This document shows, piece by piece, positions 44,270 through 53,528 of a stretch of 64,000 nucleotides of DNA (within the stretch, counting starts at the first letter, position 1; every line of letters starts with the position of its first letter). The stretch lies in assembly GCF_000612625.1 (NCBI RefSeq), contig NZ_CCAS010000015.1, positions 1 through 64,000 on the forward strand. The letters run 5' to 3'. The notes under the pieces are model-generated. The model made no database searches. It saw only the letters and a list, made by a program, of their open reading frames with translations, and was not told the DNA's origin. A program made the translations under genes and the position numbers. The stretch comes from Neobacillus jeddahensis. GTDB taxonomy: Bacteria; Bacillota; Bacilli; Bacillales; Cytobacillaceae.

Positions 44270-44983
44270 TTGTTAAGGACAGATAAGAGAATTACCATTT
44301 TAGCTGGTCACTTTGGAAGTGGTAAAACGGAGATTTCCATTAATTTGGCATTAGCAAAAAGACAAAAATATGAAAAAGTAGCTATAAATGATTTAGATAT
44401 CATTAATCCTTACTTCCGCTCACGAGATGTAGCCGCGATTCTTCAACAGCAAAACATTGAATTACTTGCCCCAAGCAATCGTTTGGCAACAGCCGATCTC
44501 CCAATTGTCACGGGGGAAATTTATCGGGTTCTCCATGACTTTCGGTATCAATTAATCGTCGATGCCGGTGGGGACGAAGACGGGGCAAAAGCATTAGGGC
44601 AATATTATCTTGAATGGAAGGATCTTAGCCCAGAATTACTTTTTGTCTTAAATGGGAATCGTCCATTTGTTAGTTCGCTTGAAGGCGCGGCATTTACGAT
44701 TAAACAAATAGAGAAATCCTCTCGGCTAAAGGTTACAGGTATTATTAATAATTCTAATATTGGCTCCGAAACCACAATAAAGGATGTTGAAAAGGGGTTT
44801 GCTCTAAGCAGTAGATTGTCGGAAGAATTGGAGATACCATTTTTATATTCCACTATTTCAGTTGCTTTAAAACAAGAGGCAGAGGATTTTCAGAAAACAC
44901 ATGATGTTGTTTTTATCAAACGGTTTATGAAATTACCTTGGGAAAAGGAGGAGACTTTCCTTGGAGAAAAAAGTCGTTTTTAA
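44270..44983 (+). CDS. P-loop ATP-binding protein heading the 2-oxoacid oxidoreductase operon
   Basis: 237 residues from TTG 44270 (GGAAGGGTG about 9 bases upstream). Walker A is GHFGSGKTE at about residue 13, followed by INDLDIINPYFRSRDVA and a Walker-B-like VDAGGDEDGAKALG, as in MinD/ArsA/CobQ-type ATPases. No membrane segment. Its end overlaps the ferredoxin-subunit gene by 23 bases. I infer a maturation or metal-centre delivery role for the oxidoreductase; the family function is not established. Confidence 0.75.
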   Translation: MLRTDKRITILAGHFGSGKTEISINLALAKRQKYEKVAINDLDIINPYFRSRDVAAILQQQNIELLAPSNRLATADLPIVTGEIYRVLHDFRYQLIVDAGGDEDGAKALGQYYLEWKDLSPELLFVLNGNRPFVSSLEGAAFTIKQIEKSSRLKVTGIINNSNIGSETTIKDVEKGFALSSRLSEELEIPFLYSTISVALKQEAEDFQKTHDVVFIKRFMKLPWEKEETFLGEKSRF

Positions 44984-45191
44984 TGAGAAGATTTGTAAAT
45001 CATGCAGCCTATGTGTCCAGGTCTGTCCAACAAATGTCATTTTTCTAGCCGACTATTTAAATGGAAGTGGGTACCGACCAGCAACGGTTGTGAATCAAGA
45101 GAATTGCATAAGTTGTGCAAAGTGTGCCCATGTTTGTCCGGATTCGGTCATTTCTGTTTATCGCCCGGTAAAGCTATTACAAACTGTTTAA
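44961..45191 (+). CDS. 2-oxoacid:ferredoxin oxidoreductase, ferredoxin-like delta subunit
   Basis: 76 residues from TTG 44961, with GGAGGAG upstream inside the previous gene. Two 4Fe-4S motifs are visible: CKSCSLCVQVCP and CISCAKCAHVCP. It carries electrons from the TPP subunit to external ferredoxin. The 23-base overlap suggests translational coupling. Confidence 0.92.
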   Translation: MEKKVVFNEKICKSCSLCVQVCPTNVIFLADYLNGSGYRPATVVNQENCISCAKCAHVCPDSVISVYRPVKLLQTV

Positions 45192-45210
45192 TTTGAAAGG
45201 AGTATTACAC

Positions 45211-46275
45211 ATGGGGAAAGTGTTAATGAAAGGAAATGAAGTGATTGCTGAAGCAGCTGTTCATGCTGGATGCAAGTACTTTTTTGGCTACCCAATTACT
45301 CCACAAAGTGAACTGGTAGCCTATATGGCAAGGAGATTACCTGAGGTAGGAGGGTTGTTCTTACAAGCAGAAAGTGAAATTGCCGCCATAAATATGGTCT
45401 GCGGTGCGGCAAGTACGGGAGTCAGAGTAATGACCTCTTCATCAAGCCCGGGATTCAGCTTAAAGCAGGAAGGGATTTCGTATTTAGTCGGATCTGAGCT
45501 TCCAGCCGTTATTTGTAATATCGTCCGCGGTGGTCCTGGGTTAGGGAATATACAACCGGCACAGTCTGATTACTTTCAAGTAACAAAGGGCGGAGGACAT
45601 GGAGATTATAATATTCCCGTTTTAGCACCTGCGAGTTTACAGGAAATTGTTGAGTTAATTCAGGATGCCTTTGATATCGCTGATCGCTATCGTACGCCTG
45701 TTATTATTATGGGCGATGGAATGCTTGGGCAAATGATGGAGCCAGTTGAGTTTGGCGAATATTCTGAGCCAATTGGGCAAACAAAGGATTGGGCGACAAC
45801 TGGAACGCGCGGCGATGGCGCTCCTAAAATAATTTCTTCACTTGAGCTTGATGCCGAAAGTCTAGAAAAGCGAAATGAGCAGCTCCAGGAGAAATTTGCT
45901 CTCATTAAGGAACAGGAAGTTCGCTATGAAACATACGAAATTGCTGATGCTGAATATATTTTGGTTGCTTTCGGAACAGTCGCAAGAATTACCATGAATG
46001 CCATCCAAAAAGCAAGAAAGCATGGGGTAAAGGTTGGCTTAATTAGGCCTATTTCTCTCTGGCCTTTCCCAGATAAACCATTTATCGAAACGAGGAACAA
46101 GGTAAACGGTTATCTTGCTGTTGAAATGAGTGCTGGACAAATGATTGAGGACGTTAGATTGGCTGTAAATGGATGTGCACCGGTAGGCTTTTTTGGACGA
46201 ACTGGAGGGGTTGTCCCAAGCCAAGAAGAAATCTACGAAAAAATTATGTCGTTTGCCGGGGGGCTACCTGTATGA
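45211..46275 (+). CDS. 2-oxoacid:ferredoxin oxidoreductase alpha subunit (VorB-like)
   Basis: 354 residues from ATG 45211 (GAAAGGAG upstream). Pyrimidine-domain subunit with GYPITPQSEL, QAESEIAAINMVCGAASTGVR and GPGLGNIQPAQSDYF, close to 3-methyl-2-oxobutanoate (branched 2-oxoacid) enzymes. The C-terminal segment LIRPISLWPFPDK is the transketolase C-like domain. The next gene overlaps its stop by 4 bases. Confidence 0.9.
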   Translation: MGKVLMKGNEVIAEAAVHAGCKYFFGYPITPQSELVAYMARRLPEVGGLFLQAESEIAAINMVCGAASTGVRVMTSSSSPGFSLKQEGISYLVGSELPAVICNIVRGGPGLGNIQPAQSDYFQVTKGGGHGDYNIPVLAPASLQEIVELIQDAFDIADRYRTPVIIMGDGMLGQMMEPVEFGEYSEPIGQTKDWATTGTRGDGAPKIISSLELDAESLEKRNEQLQEKFALIKEQEVRYETYEIADAEYILVAFGTVARITMNAIQKARKHGVKVGLIRPISLWPFPDKPFIETRNKVNGYLAVEMSAGQMIEDVRLAVNGCAPVGFFGRTGGVVPSQEEIYEKIMSFAGGLPV

Positions 46276-47024
46276 CAATGAAGACAGTCTTTAAAAAAAC
46301 AAGCGGCTTGACAGAGAAGCCTACCCATTATTGTCCTGGCTGCACGCACGGTGTTATTCACAGGCTTGTCGGTGAAGTGTTAGAAGAAATGGATATTTTA
46401 GAAGATACCATTGGAGTCGCATCGGTAGGATGTTCAGTACTATCGTATGAATATTTTAATTGTGATATGACCCAGGCTGCCCATGGTCGGGCGCCTGCTG
46501 TGGCAACTGGGGTGAAACGTGTCTTACCTGATAGATTTGTTTTCACCTATCAAGGTGATGGTGATTTGGCATCAATTGGGATAAGCGAGGTGATTCATGC
46601 TGCAGCAAGAGGTGAGAATATTACGGTTATTTTCGTTAATAACGCTATTTATGGCATGACGGGGGGACAAATGGCCCCAACGACGTTGGTTGGTCAAAAA
46701 ACAGCTACTACCCCTTTTGGTCGTGATATTCATATTCAAGGCTCGCCCATTAAAGTGTGTGAAATGATGGCTACTTTGGATGGTGCCGCCTATATAGAGC
46801 GAGTTTCAACCCATGATGTTCCACATATCCAAAAGGCGAAGAAAGCGATTAGGAGAGCATTTGAAACACAAAAAGAGGGAAAAGGTTTCTCAATGGTAGA
46901 AGTCCTGTCAACGTGTCCAACCAACTGGGGACTTGATCCGAGCGAATCCCTTGAATGGGTGAAGGAAAATATGATACCAATCTATCCGCTTGGGGTCTAT
47001 AAAAACAAAGTGGGAGGGAAGTAG
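46272..47024 (+). CDS. 2-oxoacid:ferredoxin oxidoreductase beta (TPP) subunit
   Basis: 250 residues from ATG 46272 in an ATGA overlap; the longer frame upstream is a shadow of the alpha gene. Thiamine-diphosphate motif GDGDLASIG...NNAIYGMTGGQ is present, with cysteines for the proximal cluster in HYCPGCTHG and VGCSV. With the alpha, gamma and delta subunits it oxidatively decarboxylates 2-oxoacids to acyl-CoA, reducing ferredoxin. Confidence 0.92.
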   Translation: MTMKTVFKKTSGLTEKPTHYCPGCTHGVIHRLVGEVLEEMDILEDTIGVASVGCSVLSYEYFNCDMTQAAHGRAPAVATGVKRVLPDRFVFTYQGDGDLASIGISEVIHAAARGENITVIFVNNAIYGMTGGQMAPTTLVGQKTATTPFGRDIHIQGSPIKVCEMMATLDGAAYIERVSTHDVPHIQKAKKAIRRAFETQKEGKGFSMVEVLSTCPTNWGLDPSESLEWVKENMIPIYPLGVYKNKVGGK

Positions 47025-47026
47025 CC

Positions 47027-47575
47027 ATGCTTGAGGAAATTATTATTGCCGGCTTCGGGGGTCAGGGAGTGATGTCGATGGGGCAACTTATTGCCTATGC
47101 GGGGATGCTCGAAGGAAAAAGCGTTTCATGGCTTCCCTCTTACGGACCGGAACAACGGGGGGGAACAGCCAATTGTGCAATTGTGGTAAGCGATGAACTG
47201 GTTGGGTCACCACTTGTGACAAGACCAACAACAGCTATTGTCTTAAATAATCCATCCTTCGATAAATTTGAGCCTCGTGTTCGTCCGGGAGGGCTGCTAT
47301 TATTGAACTCTTCACTAGTGGTAAGAGCTTCAGGCCGTAAGGACATTAAGGTAATTGAAATAAATGCTACGGATTTAGCGAATGACCTCGGGAATTCTCG
47401 GGTGACCAATATGATCCTATTAGGGGCATTTTTAGAGTACCGAAAAATTGTTTCGATTGAATCGATTGTGGAGTCATTAAAAAAGGTTCTTTCACCAGAT
47501 AAACATCATTTAATTGACGTCAACAAGCAAGCCCTGAAAAAAGGAGCTTCCCTTGTTAATATAGCTAGAATCTAA
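47027..47575 (+). CDS. 2-oxoacid:ferredoxin oxidoreductase gamma subunit
   Basis: 182 residues. Typical gamma-domain motifs are IAGFGGQGVMSMGQLIAYA and SYGPEQRGGTANC, which bind CoA. Starts 2 bases after the beta stop. With this the operon has all four subunit types of a VOR/KOR enzyme. Confidence 0.92.
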   Translation: MLEEIIIAGFGGQGVMSMGQLIAYAGMLEGKSVSWLPSYGPEQRGGTANCAIVVSDELVGSPLVTRPTTAIVLNNPSFDKFEPRVRPGGLLLLNSSLVVRASGRKDIKVIEINATDLANDLGNSRVTNMILLGAFLEYRKIVSIESIVESLKKVLSPDKHHLIDVNKQALKKGASLVNIARI

Positions 47576-47581
47576 AAGAAA

Positions 47582-47603
47582 GTCAGCCGTTCAAGGCTGG
47601 CTG
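47582..47603 (+). terminator. possible terminator of oxidoreductase operon
   Basis: GTCAGCC-GTTCAA-GGCTGGC followed only by TGTTTG. The stem is good but the T tract poor. Confidence 0.45.
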
Positions 47604-47791
47604 TTTGCTACTTGTTAGTATTTCGTTTCATCCATTTTCCCATATTGTAAGGTTCCATTCATTGCAACAAACTCATATAAGTATGATAAAACGTTCAGAT
47701 GTTATTTTACAATTGTAAAGATATTATGAGTTGCTTCTCTTTTTTTGATACAATCAAGAGAAGAAAAAATATAACAATATGGGTGATACAT

Positions 47792-48736
47792 GTGGATCAA
47801 GAAAAATTGACTAAGGTTATTGAGGCAGCAAAATTATATTATTTATTGGATTATAACCAAAACGAGATTGCCAAGGTTTTGGGGGTTTCTCGGCCCACTG
47901 TATCTCGGTTATTACAGCAAGCAAAAAGTGATGGTATTGTTCAGATTAAAATTATGGATCCGACAGAGGATATTGAAAATATAGCCGTACAACTAGAAAA
48001 AAAGTTCGGTTTAAAAAAAGCAGTGATTGCCTCCATTCCCCAATATGAAAACCATATCATCAAGAATTATCTTGGAGAAAAAGCTGCAAACTATCTAGAT
48101 GAGATCGTTAAGGATGATGATATAATCGGAGTGACATGGGGAACGACACTTTATCATATTGCTATTGAGTTAAAACAAAAGTTTGTTAAAAATGTGAAGG
48201 TGGTTCAATTAAAAGGCGGTGTAAGTCATGCGGAAACAAATACTTATGCTTCTGAAATTTTATACCTATTTGGCAAGACCTATAATACAACACCGCTTCA
48301 TTTGCCTTTACCTGCAATCGTGGACCATGTGGTCGTAAAACAGGCCATGGAAGCAGACCGTCATATTCGAAAAATTTTAGAACTTGGAAAGCAGGCAAAT
48401 ATTGCATTATTCACAATAGGTTCTATTAAAACAGACTCTCTTTTATTTCAGTTAGGTTATTTTACCGAAAGTGACTTGGAATCCCTAAATGGAAAAGCAG
48501 TCGGTGATATCAGCTCACGTTTTTTTGATAAAAATGGCGAAATATGCAACGAAAGTTTGAATCAACGCACACTTGGGATCAATTTGGATGAATTGAGAAA
48601 GAAGGAGTACTCAATTGTAGTAGCAGGAGGACCAAATAAAATTGAGGGACTATACGGAGCGCTAAAAGGAAAATATGCCAACGTCCTCATCACCGATCAA
48701 TTTACCGCGAAGTTTTTACTGGATAAACAGGAATAA
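47792..48736 (+). CDS. deoR: deoxyribonucleoside regulator DeoR (SorC family)
   Basis: 314 residues from GTG 47792, preceded by GGGTGATA; upstream ATGs have no site. The N-terminal helix-turn-helix reads NQNEIAKVLGVSRPTVSRLL. The C-terminal sugar-phosphate-binding domain has IIGVTWGTTLYHIA and VVQLKGGVSH, both close to B. subtilis DeoR, with VGDISSRFFD and NVLITDQFTA. It should repress deoC until deoxyribose-5-phosphate binds. Directly upstream of deoC. Confidence 0.93.
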   Translation: MDQEKLTKVIEAAKLYYLLDYNQNEIAKVLGVSRPTVSRLLQQAKSDGIVQIKIMDPTEDIENIAVQLEKKFGLKKAVIASIPQYENHIIKNYLGEKAANYLDEIVKDDDIIGVTWGTTLYHIAIELKQKFVKNVKVVQLKGGVSHAETNTYASEILYLFGKTYNTTPLHLPLPAIVDHVVVKQAMEADRHIRKILELGKQANIALFTIGSIKTDSLLFQLGYFTESDLESLNGKAVGDISSRFFDKNGEICNESLNQRTLGINLDELRKKEYSIVVAGGPNKIEGLYGALKGKYANVLITDQFTAKFLLDKQE

Positions 48737-48772
48737 AGAAACTGCGTTCAAGCTGTTTTAGAAACATTTTTT

Positions 48773-48802
48773 ACATTTGTTCATCACGATATTTACAAAT
48801 GT
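48773..48802. promoter_or_regulatory. candidate DeoR operator
   Basis: ACATTTGT (48773-48780) and ACAAATGT (48795-48802) form an inverted repeat over the -35 of the deoC promoter, with two GTTCA copies nearby. Confidence 0.6.
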
Positions 48803-48820
48803 TCATTTAGTTGTTATAGT
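48792..48820 (+). promoter_or_regulatory. promoter of deoC
   Basis: TTTACA at 48792-48797, 17-base spacer, TATAGT at 48815-48820. Confidence 0.7.
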
Positions 48821-48879
48821 TAGGTTGTAAATGAAGAGATATTTATATCGAGAATTTAAAAACTAGGGAGGATTTCCAA

Positions 48880-49554
48880 ATGACTAAAAATGTTGTCAAT
48901 ATGATAGATCATACAATATTAAAAGCTGATGCCACGAAAGCAGAAATCGTAAAGATTGTAGAAGAAGCGAAAGAATATTTATTTGCTTCCGTATGTGTGA
49001 ATCCTACTTGGGTTAAAACAGCGGCAGAAATGCTTGCATCTACTCCAGAAGTGAAGGTATGTACAGTAATTGGCTTTCCTCTAGGTGCTTCAACTTCAGA
49101 AACGAAAGCATACGAAACAAAAAATGCGATTGAAAATGGGGCAAATGAAATTGATATGGTCATCAACATTGCAGCCCTTAAAGATCAACAGGATGAAGTG
49201 GTTGAAAATGATATCCGTGCAGTAGTAGAAGCAGCCAAAGGTAAAGCAATCGTGAAGGTCATTATCGAAACTTGCTTGTTAACAATGGAAGAAAAGGTTA
49301 GAGCATGTGAGCTTTCCGTGAAGGCTGGGGCAGATTTTGTAAAAACATCTACTGGTTTTTCAACAGGCGGGGCAACAGTCGAAGATATTCGCCTTATGCG
49401 TCAAACAGTTGGTCCAGAAATCGGCGTAAAGGCATCTGGTGGTGTTCGCAGTCGTGAAGATGCATTAGCAATGGTAGAAGCTGGAGCGACGCGAATTGGA
49501 GCAAGTTCAGGAGTGTCAATTGCTAAAGGTGAGCAGTCTTCTAGCAGCTATTAA
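48880..49554 (+). CDS. deoC: deoxyribose-phosphate aldolase
   Basis: 224 residues. Splits 2-deoxyribose-5-P into glyceraldehyde-3-P and acetaldehyde. Class I aldolase motifs are [33 protein letters not shown] and the Schiff-base lysine in [14 protein letters not shown]. Good GGGAGG before ATG 48880. In a deoR-deoC-cdd order; nupC and pdp, found with it in B. subtilis, are absent. Confidence 0.95.
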   Translation: MTKNVVNMIDHTILKADATKAEIVKIVEEAKEYLFASVCVNPTWVKTAAEMLASTPEVKVCTVIGFPLGASTSETKAYETKNAIENGANEIDMVINIAALKDQQDEVVENDIRAVVEAAKGKAIVKVIIETCLLTMEEKVRACELSVKAGADFVKTSTGFSTGGATVEDIRLMRQTVGPEIGVKASGGVRSREDALAMVEAGATRIGASSGVSIAKGEQSSSSY

Positions 49555-49992
<438 letters not shown>

Positions 49993-50122
49993 AATTATTA
50001 TAAAAAAGAAGTTAATCAACCTGATTATCTTCTTTTTTTATTTTCTTCATGATCACTGATAGGATGGTATGAAAATTGTGTGAGCAGACTAATAGAAATT
50101 ATTAAGATAGGTGTTGAAACAG

Positions 50123-50926
50123 ATGAATAAAAAGATTGGTTTTATTGGGGCAGGGAAGATGGCTCAAGCAATGATAGCTGGAATGGTAAAATCAAATGTC
50201 ATTCCTCGGGAAAATATCATAGCAAGTGCGGCAACAGAGTATACATTACAACAAATTGAGCAAATTTATGGGATTTCTACAACCCTCGATAACAAAGAAG
50301 TTGCGAAGATAGCAGATATCGTGATTTTGGCGGTGAAGCCAGACATCCATGAATCAGTTATCAATGAGATAAAAAACGAAATGAAGAATACTGCCATTAT
50401 TGTTACCATTGCAGCGGGAATTACCCTGCAAGAACTCATCCGCTATTTTGGCCGACCGATAAAAGCTATTCGGACAATGCCAAATACGCCCGCCCTTGTT
50501 GAGGAAGGTATGAGCGTAATTTGTGCAAATGAACAGTTAAGTGAGGAAGAGATTGCTGAGGTGGAAGAACTATTTCAGTGTTTTGGTAAAACGGAACGCA
50601 TGTCTGAAAAGCTAATGGATGCCGTCCCGGCCATAAGCGGCTCCTCCCCAGCCTATGTTTACTTGCTCCTCGAAGCAATGGCAGATGGAGGAGTTCGACA
50701 AGGCATTCCACGGGATCAAGCTTATCGTCTCGCCGCACAAGCAGTTCTTGGTGCTGCTAAGATGGTGCTTGAAACAGGTAAACATCCTGGTGAATTGAAG
50801 GATCAAGTATGTACCCCAGGTGGAGCAACAATTGAGGCAATAGCAACTCTCGAGAGAGAACAATTTCGCGGTGCAATACTAGCGGCAATGGAAAGCTGTA
50901 CAAATAAAGTAACAACATTAAGTTAG
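50123..50926 (+). CDS. pyrroline-5-carboxylate reductase
   Basis: 267 residues from ATG 50123 (AGGTG upstream). Last step of proline synthesis, NAD(P)H-dependent. N-terminal Rossmann motif GFIGAGKMAQAMIAGM, mid motif RTMPNTPALVEEGM, and C-terminal signature GELKDQVCTPGGATIEAIATLE. Bacilli often carry several paralogues (proC, proI, proG), and I cannot tell which this is. Confidence 0.92.
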   Translation: MNKKIGFIGAGKMAQAMIAGMVKSNVIPRENIIASAATEYTLQQIEQIYGISTTLDNKEVAKIADIVILAVKPDIHESVINEIKNEMKNTAIIVTIAAGITLQELIRYFGRPIKAIRTMPNTPALVEEGMSVICANEQLSEEEIAEVEELFQCFGKTERMSEKLMDAVPAISGSSPAYVYLLLEAMADGGVRQGIPRDQAYRLAAQAVLGAAKMVLETGKHPGELKDQVCTPGGATIEAIATLEREQFRGAILAAMESCTNKVTTLS

Positions 50927-51006
50927 ACAAACTTTAATCAACTAAGCCACCGGACTGATTAAACGGGCGGTGTTTTTATGTGGTTATGAATCTTTTCCCT
51001 AATAAC

Positions 51007-51040
51007 AAAACCCCAGAGACAGTGTCCCTGGGGTTTTGTT
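51007..51040. terminator. terminator of pit gene
   Basis: AAAACCCCAG pairs with CTGGGGTTTT; its position right at the pit stop, and its A and T flanks, suit both strands. Confidence 0.85.
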
Positions 51041-52041
51041 TAAAAGAAAATATTTAGGATGTAGTAACAGATTGCTGCAAAGAGCGCTGTAATCGGAAGG
51101 GTGATGACCCATGTTACGAGCATACGTTGAGCTGTATCCCATTTAACCCCTTTTAGACGATGGGCAGAACCAACCCCTAAAATTCCAGAAGAGATAACAT
51201 GCGTCGTACTTACTGGAAGATGAATTAAGCTCGCTCCGAAGATAATCCCTGCTCCAGTTAAGTCTGCAGCGACTCCATTAATAGGGCGGATCTTCATAAT
51301 TTTACCACCGACTGTTTTAATGATTTTCCAGCCGCCAATCGAGGTACCTAATCCCATCGCAATGGCACATGAGATTTGAACCCATAATGGGACATCGGCA
51401 TTTTTTGGAAGAAACTCATTGGCAATTAAAGCCATCGTGATAATCCCCATCGATTTTTGGGCATCATTTGTCCCATGTGAATAGGATTGTAATGCGGCAG
51501 TAGCAATTTGAATAAATCTGAAGTTTCGATTTGTCTTTGTTAAATTGTTATTCTTAAAGACCACTTTAAAAATACTGTAAATAATATAACCGACCACAAA
51601 CGCTAAAATCGGAGAAAGAATAAGTGCCTCAATAATTTTGATAAACCCACTATAGTTCAACACATGTAACCCTTGTGCCGCAATCGCAGCACCCGCAATC
51701 GATCCAATTATGGCATGTGACGAACTACTTGGAATTCCGAAATACCATGTAATCAAGTTCCAGGCAACAGCCGAAATCAATGCGGCAAGGATGACAACAG
51801 AGCCATTAGAAAGATCAAAGGGGTCGACAATATCCTTTGAAATGGTTTTAGCGACGCCAGTAAATGTCATTGCCCCAACAAAGTTCATGACGGCAGCTAA
51901 CATGATCGCCTGGCGGGGTTTTAATGCTTTAGTTGAAACAGCTGTAGCGATTGCATTGGCAGTATCATGGAAACCATTAATAAAGTCAAATGCAAGGGCA
52001 CCAATTACGATTAATATCGTTAGTATTAATACAATGCTCAT
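51040..52041 (-). CDS. pit: low-affinity inorganic phosphate transporter
   Basis: 333 residues, about ten membrane helices. Duplicated PiT signature: FDFINGFHDTANAIATAV near the N-terminus and SYSHGTNDAQKSMGIITMAL in the second half. Proton- or cation-coupled phosphate uptake. Starts 11 bases after the DUF47 gene stop, the usual pair. Confidence 0.94.
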   Translation of the reverse strand: MSIVLILTILIVIGALAFDFINGFHDTANAIATAVSTKALKPRQAIMLAAVMNFVGAMTFTGVAKTISKDIVDPFDLSNGSVVILAALISAVAWNLITWYFGIPSSSSHAIIGSIAGAAIAAQGLHVLNYSGFIKIIEALILSPILAFVVGYIIYSIFKVVFKNNNLTKTNRNFRFIQIATAALQSYSHGTNDAQKSMGIITMALIANEFLPKNADVPLWVQISCAIAMGLGTSIGGWKIIKTVGGKIMKIRPINGVAADLTGAGIIFGASLIHLPVSTTHVISSGILGVGSAHRLKGVKWDTAQRMLVTWVITLPITALFAAICYYILNIFF

Positions 52042-52052
52042 ATTTTTACTCC

Positions 52053-52670
52053 TTAGGCATTTTTCATGATAATCGTTTCAAGAGTATTTGCAACGGACTG
52101 GCAGTAATCAGCAATATCCTCAAGATTCTCATAAATTTCCTTATATTGAATAATGCGAATCGGGTCCTTTTCAACCGTAAATAGATTTTTAATGGATTGA
52201 CGTAAAATATTATCGCAGTTTGATTCATAGTCCTTAATTTTAATCGCATGCTCGCGAATTTGCTGTAACTTTTTCGAAGATAGAAGTTCAACTGCATGAT
52301 CGATTTCATGAACACTACCTTGTATAGCATCCACAAATTTGGTCATAAACTCGTCCGCGTGTGTGATCGAATACATTTCAAATAATGCGGCACATCCTTC
52401 AAGGCCATCAAGTACATCATCCATGCTCATGGCGAGGTGGAGAATGTCTTCACGTTCAATTGGAGTAATGAAGGCATCATTTAATTCTTTAATAACTTCA
52501 TGAACGTAGGTATCTCCTTTTGTTTCGAGTTCCTTCATCTTTTCAGAGAAAATTTTCAAATCACTAACGTTTTTTAATTTATACTCTGTAAAGAAATTAG
52601 CACTTTCTTTAAGGTTAGTTGAAATATTTTTTAGCAGAGCAGAAAATTTATCTACTTTTTTAAATGCCAT
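52053..52670 (-). CDS. DUF47 (PhoU-like) protein, YkaA-like
   Basis: 205 residues, all helical, PhoU-like four-helix repeats with conserved acidic metal-binding clusters (FITPIEREDILHLAMSMDDVLDGLE, DYESNCDNILRQ in part). Proteins of this family always sit next to pit and are thought to regulate it. GGGGGTTAAATCAA before ATG 52670. Confidence 0.9.
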   Translation of the reverse strand: MAFKKVDKFSALLKNISTNLKESANFFTEYKLKNVSDLKIFSEKMKELETKGDTYVHEVIKELNDAFITPIEREDILHLAMSMDDVLDGLEGCAALFEMYSITHADEFMTKFVDAIQGSVHEIDHAVELLSSKKLQQIREHAIKIKDYESNCDNILRQSIKNLFTVEKDPIRIIQYKEIYENLEDIADYCQSVANTLETIIMKNA

Positions 52671-53102
52671 TTGATTTAACCCCCGTTTTTCTTTAAAAAA
52701 TTATATACGAAACGAACTAATTTTAGCTGAAAAAGTCGAAAAATGAAACAAAAGCTGTGAAATTTACAAAAACTTAACATTAGAATTTTCAAAAAATAAC
52801 TATGGGGTAGTTTTATTGTTTTACTTTTACCTAGAAATAGTAATTTATGTGTCGTCACTGAATTTTTATCAGTACCATCAACATACATTTGGCATTTTAT
52901 TCGTTTAATGAGTATTAAAAAGATATTTGGGTACTTTATAGGTACAGGCAGTAGAGAATTCTTTGAAAGAGGGCCAAAATTGCGGTTGAGAGGCTTAGTT
53001 GTATGTAAATAGAAGGTTCAGCCATCTGATCCTCTCTGTTTCTAACTCACCTTTCAACTACTGTCTGATTATTAGAAGAGATACTAAAAAGGAGTGTTCT
53101 AA
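52671..53102. other. 432-base intergenic region
   Basis: Lies between divergent genes. No reading frame with a ribosome site is supported. GTTTAA at 52903 and GGGTAC at 52929 resemble sigma-B elements but are 20 bases apart, too far. I see no repeat or stable structure. Confidence 0.5.
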
Positions 53103-53357
53103 ATGAGTTTCATTTGGGCATTAATTGTAGGTGGAATTATTGGCTGGTTAGCAGGACTAATCGTCGGAAGAAATATTCCTGGTGGCATTATTGGTAATAT
53201 CATTGCAGGTTTTATTGGTGCATGGCTTGGGACTGCAATTTTAGGCAATTGGGGACCGCATGTTGCTGATTTTGCGATCATTCCGGCCATTATCGGTTCT
53301 GCCGTATTAGTTCTACTATTAAGTTTCATTTTGCGTGCCTTTAGAAAAGCTGATTAA
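53103..53357 (+). CDS. GlsB/YeaQ/YmgE-family membrane stress protein
   Basis: 84 residues with three glycine-rich membrane helices: WALIVGGIIGWLAGLIVGR, GGIIGNIIAGFIGAWLGT and IIPAIIGSAVLVLLLSFIL, then a short basic tail. This transglycosylase-associated family is stress-induced in many bacteria; function unknown. AAAAAGGAG before ATG 53103. Monocistronic. Confidence 0.92.
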   Translation: MSFIWALIVGGIIGWLAGLIVGRNIPGGIIGNIIAGFIGAWLGTAILGNWGPHVADFAIIPAIIGSAVLVLLLSFILRAFRKAD

Positions 53358-53390
53358 GCATTGGCTATAAGATAGTAGCAAAAATAAAAA

Positions 53391-53436
53391 GGATGTCTCA
53401 TCGGTCTTCATAATGGCCGGTGAGACATCCTTTTTT
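53391..53436 (+). terminator. terminator after GlsB-type gene
   Basis: GGATGTCTCATCGGTC pairs with GGCCGGTGAGACATCC, then TTTTTT. Confidence 0.92.
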
Positions 53437-53528
53437 AGCAGATAGGAAAGGATAAACTTTCCTATTATGCATAAGTCCACTACGCCTCTGTCTTCGCCCT
53501 TAGGGGCTCGCTAATCGGCGAGGTTTCT

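Noticed and set aside
52676-52888. 70-codon minus-strand frame upstream of the DUF47 gene
   Set aside because: No ribosome site; lies in the AT-rich promoter region; composition not protein-like.
52903-52934. Sigma-B-like promoter elements before the GlsB-type gene
   Set aside because: GTTTAA and GGGTAC are about 20 bases apart, outside the usual 12-15 spacing.
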